Shown here piece by piece: positions 5,670 to 7,588 of a stretch of DNA of 7,588 nucleotides. The notes below the pieces were generated by a model that saw nothing but the letters and a program-made list of their open reading frames with translations, was not told where the DNA came from and searched no databases. Origin of the DNA: Acetatifactor sp. (GTDB lineage: Bacteria; Bacillota; Clostridia; Lachnospirales; Lachnospiraceae); the NCBI GenBank assembly GCA_024699575.1, contig JAILPF010000299.1, positions 1 through 7,588 of the forward strand. Reading direction: 5' to 3'. Position 1 is the stretch's first letter; each line of letters opens with the position of its first letter. Both the position numbers and the translations under genes were made by a program.

Positions 5670-7588
5670 TTAATATTGCGCCACCAGCACATCATCCAGT
5701 GACACACCCTGTGAAGTTGTTCTGAATCCGATTTTGCCGGATTGCAACTCATTGTATGGATTATTCCATTCCGTCATTAATCTGCCATTCACATAACCCT
5801 TTACATTGTTACCCTTCACTTCTACTTTGACCATAGTCCACTCACCAAGTGTCACGTTAAAATCCTTTGATGCCACCTTCGTCAATGTTCCATTCACACA
5901 CTTATATAATTCAGCCTTGTCGTTGGATGCATTCAGACGATACATGTAATAGTTCTGTGAATCAACAACTCTGAATAATAATCCCGCATTGGAACCTGCT
6001 GTCGTCAATTTTATATCGGCCTCATAAGCATAGTTGCCCCAAGTACTTCCTCTTGTAATAATAGCCGGTGTAAGTTTTCCCTGTGTCAATACGCTGCTGC
6101 CATCTGTCTTCAGGTACCAGTTCCCTGACTGGGCACTCCAATCATTCAATGAACTGCCTTCAAAATGATCACTCAGGAAAATATTCATATGGTCCACAAT
6201 TTGAACATTTGTCGCGTAATCCCCCTGTTTCGCATTCAAATCCTCCAGAGTCGCGGCTTTATTACCATTCACAGTAACATTCGAGAACAGAACACCATCC
6301 ACTGTTCCCACATCATCATAGCCTCGGATATATCCCTGCTGACTTCCTGTTGCTCTTACATTAATATTTTCAAATTTAATATTGTTCACCGGACCTGCTG
6401 TACTGGTTGCCACACTGAACCATTTGTTTCCAAACTGATTGATTCCACATCGCTCAATATCTATGTTATAAAAGGTTACATTCTGAACCGCCGGCGTGCT
6501 ATAACAATGATCTACCACCATTCCTCTCGCACACTGGAAAATTGAGGAGTTTTTGAAGATAACATTCTTCTGCAGCTGCCCCGTTCCCATACCTATTTTA
6601 AATGCCACGCACTTCGACCACGCAATGCAGTCATCAAAGGTTACTGTATCAATATTTTCCACTGTTCCCGGCCAATTGGCAGACATACCGGTCTGCCACC
6701 AGGTTTTTGTGGAAAAAGTGTCATCATCCGAAATACCGATTCCATGTTTTACCAATACATTCTGGCTTTCATTGATATCCATTGCGTCCGCTTCCAGATA
6801 ACTCATCGTCTGAAAACCTTTGTAATTCTTAATCGTCACATGGTCGGAACGAACCACCATGAACGCCCAGAATCCACCGTCCCTGAGAGTGATGCCATCC
6901 AACAGGAAATTACTGGTCTGCATCGGCACCAATAGATTATTCAGGAAATTGGAATTAACTCGCATATCCACTCCCCTGCCATCTATTGTTCCTCTGCCTC
7001 TAATGGTTATATCGTGGGAACCGGTAGTTGTTCTGATAAAGAAGGTACCATTTTTTCCAAGTGAACTTTTATTAAAGTCCGTTACGTAATCTGCTCCGTT
7101 TCCGGTTCCCACGATGACGGAGCCACCAGCCAGATACAGAGTAACATTACTCTTCAAATATAAATTGGCACATTTATACACCCCGGCAGGAACATACACA
7201 ATTCCTCCACCGGCATTATGTGCGTCATCGATTGCTCCTTGAATCGCTGCTGTTGCCAGTGTTGCTCCTGTCTTATCGGCGTTATATTTTGATGCTGTTA
7301 CATTATAAATACCCGGACCAGAAGATGCCGGAATATCTGTCTCCAGCGGGTCTGCAGCAATCACCAGCTTTTTCATATTATTGATTTTCACAATCACATA
7401 TGTCGAAGATGAGAGGGAAAATGTCAATTTCTTATCGCTGACAGTTCCGGTAATATTTTTCGCCATCGGACTGATGGAATAACTTGAAATTGTCTCACTT
7501 GCCGTCACCTCAATGTCTACTGTGCCGGAAAAAGAAAACTCTGCGTAATCATAGTCTGACAGATAGGAAACAATTGGAACTTTGTTCC
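5670..7588 (-). CDS. Right-handed beta-helix glycan-active protein (GH28-like) with C-terminal lectin-like domain; 5' end outside window
   Basis: The frame is open from the right edge to TAA at 5672-5670 (638 visible residues); the GTG at 7508 is an internal valine, not a start. There are three parts. (1) 7341-7588 encodes a beta-sandwich segment (YSISPMAKNITG...YVIVKINN) like accessory domains before GH28/GH49-type helices. (2) About 6168-7316 encodes the beta-helix, beginning AAIQGAIDDAHNAGGGIVYV and VPAGVYKCANLYLKSNVTLY, the standard GH28/pectate-lyase-type opening, with repeated DG-T-x-R and NVTF-type turns. EADAMD (about 6774-6794) and SDDDTFSTK (6705-6731) stand where GH28 has NTDG and GDD. 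(3) 5673-6167 encodes a concanavalin-like fold (FEGSSLNDWSAQSGNWYL...AGLLFR...VKGYVNGR...SLDDVLVAQY) of CBM66/LamG/PF06439 type. It is probably secreted, but any signal peptide is outside the window. The substrate is unknown. It is the first visible gene of the operon. Confidence 0.85.
   Translation of the reverse strand, partial: NKVPIVSYLSDYDYAEFSFSGTVDIEVTASETISSYSISPMAKNITGTVSDKKLTFSLSSSTYVIVKINNMKKLVIAADPLETDIPASSGPGIYNVTASKYNADKTGATLATAAIQGAIDDAHNAGGGIVYVPAGVYKCANLYLKSNVTLYLAGGSVIVGTGNGADYVTDFNKSSLGKNGTFFIRTTTGSHDITIRGRGTIDGRGVDMRVNSNFLNNLLVPMQTSNFLLDGITLRDGGFWAFMVVRSDHVTIKNYKGFQTMSYLEADAMDINESQNVLVKHGIGISDDDTFSTKTWWQTGMSANWPGTVENIDTVTFDDCIAWSKCVAFKIGMGTGQLQKNVIFKNSSIFQCARGMVVDHCYSTPAVQNVTFYNIDIERCGINQFGNKWFSVATSTAGPVNNIKFENINVRATGSQQGYIRGYDDVGTVDGVLFSNVTVNGNKAATLEDLNAKQGDYATNVQIVDHMNIFLSDHFEGSSLNDWSAQSGNWYLKTDGSSVLTQGKLTPAIITRGSTWGNYAYEADIKLTTAGSNAGLLFRVVDSQNYYMYRLNASNDKAELYKCVNGTLTKVASKDFNVTLGEWTMVKVEVKGNNVKGYVNGRLMTEWNNPYNELQSGKIGFRTTSQGVSLDDVLVAQY

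Noticed and set aside
5636..5752. Longer GH130 N-terminus starting at the ATG at 5752
   Set aside because: The extra 39 residues (rich in Cys, Trp and Met) are out-of-frame translation of the end of the beta-helix gene. A ribosome binding site with 8-nt spacing supports the start at 5635.
7506..7508. GTG at 7508 as the start of the beta-helix gene
   Set aside because: The same frame continues open to the window edge with sensible beta-strand sequence (DYAEFSFSGTVDIEV), so the gene begins outside the window and this GTG encodes an internal valine.

Overview
The window looks like chromosomal DNA from an anaerobic, low-to-moderate-GC Firmicute, most likely a Clostridia/Lachnospiraceae-type gut bacterium. 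The basis is an oxygen-sensitive class III ribonucleotide reductase, strong AAGGAGG-type ribosome binding sites, a sigma-A-type promoter and a glycan-degradation operon. The taxonomic call is an inference from gene content; no rRNA or other marker is present.

Layout. (a) 2-196, plus strand: the last 64 codons of an ABC-transporter ATPase that begins outside the window. (b) 197-342: a compact regulatory region with a consensus-like promoter, two NrdR operator boxes one spacer apart that cover the -35 and -10, and a hairpin plus T-tract lying exactly where transcription should begin. (c) 343-3075, plus strand: the nrdD-nrdG operon, encoding anaerobic ribonucleoside-triphosphate reductase and its radical-SAM activase. 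All catalytic cysteines, the zinc site and the glycyl-radical motif are intact. (d) 3083-3128: a bidirectional terminator between convergent operons. (e) 3127-7588, minus strand, read right to left: a carbohydrate-processing operon whose start is beyond the right edge. It encodes a large right-handed beta-helix protein (GH28-like, with a C-terminal lectin-like domain), a GH130 glycoside phosphorylase-type enzyme, and an FAD-dependent oxidoreductase. Gene spacing is tight (34 bp, then an 11-bp overlap), so the three are probably co-transcribed.

How the genes work together. NrdD and NrdG supply dNTPs without oxygen, and the NrdR boxes tie the operon to the cell's dATP/ATP status. In the minus-strand operon the beta-helix enzyme would cut a polysaccharide (its export signal, if any, is outside the window), and GH130 would phosphorolyse or hydrolyse the released oligosaccharide in the cytoplasm. 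The FAD enzyme would add a redox step to a sugar or aglycone. The polysaccharide cannot be named from this sequence.

The most interesting points are the redox enzyme translationally tied to GH130, the GH28-like active site that keeps three spaced aspartates but lacks the usual His and Arg/Lys residues, and the terminator-like hairpin in the nrdD leader. I see no RNA genes, insertion sequences, CRISPR arrays or gene-free stretches over 300 bases.
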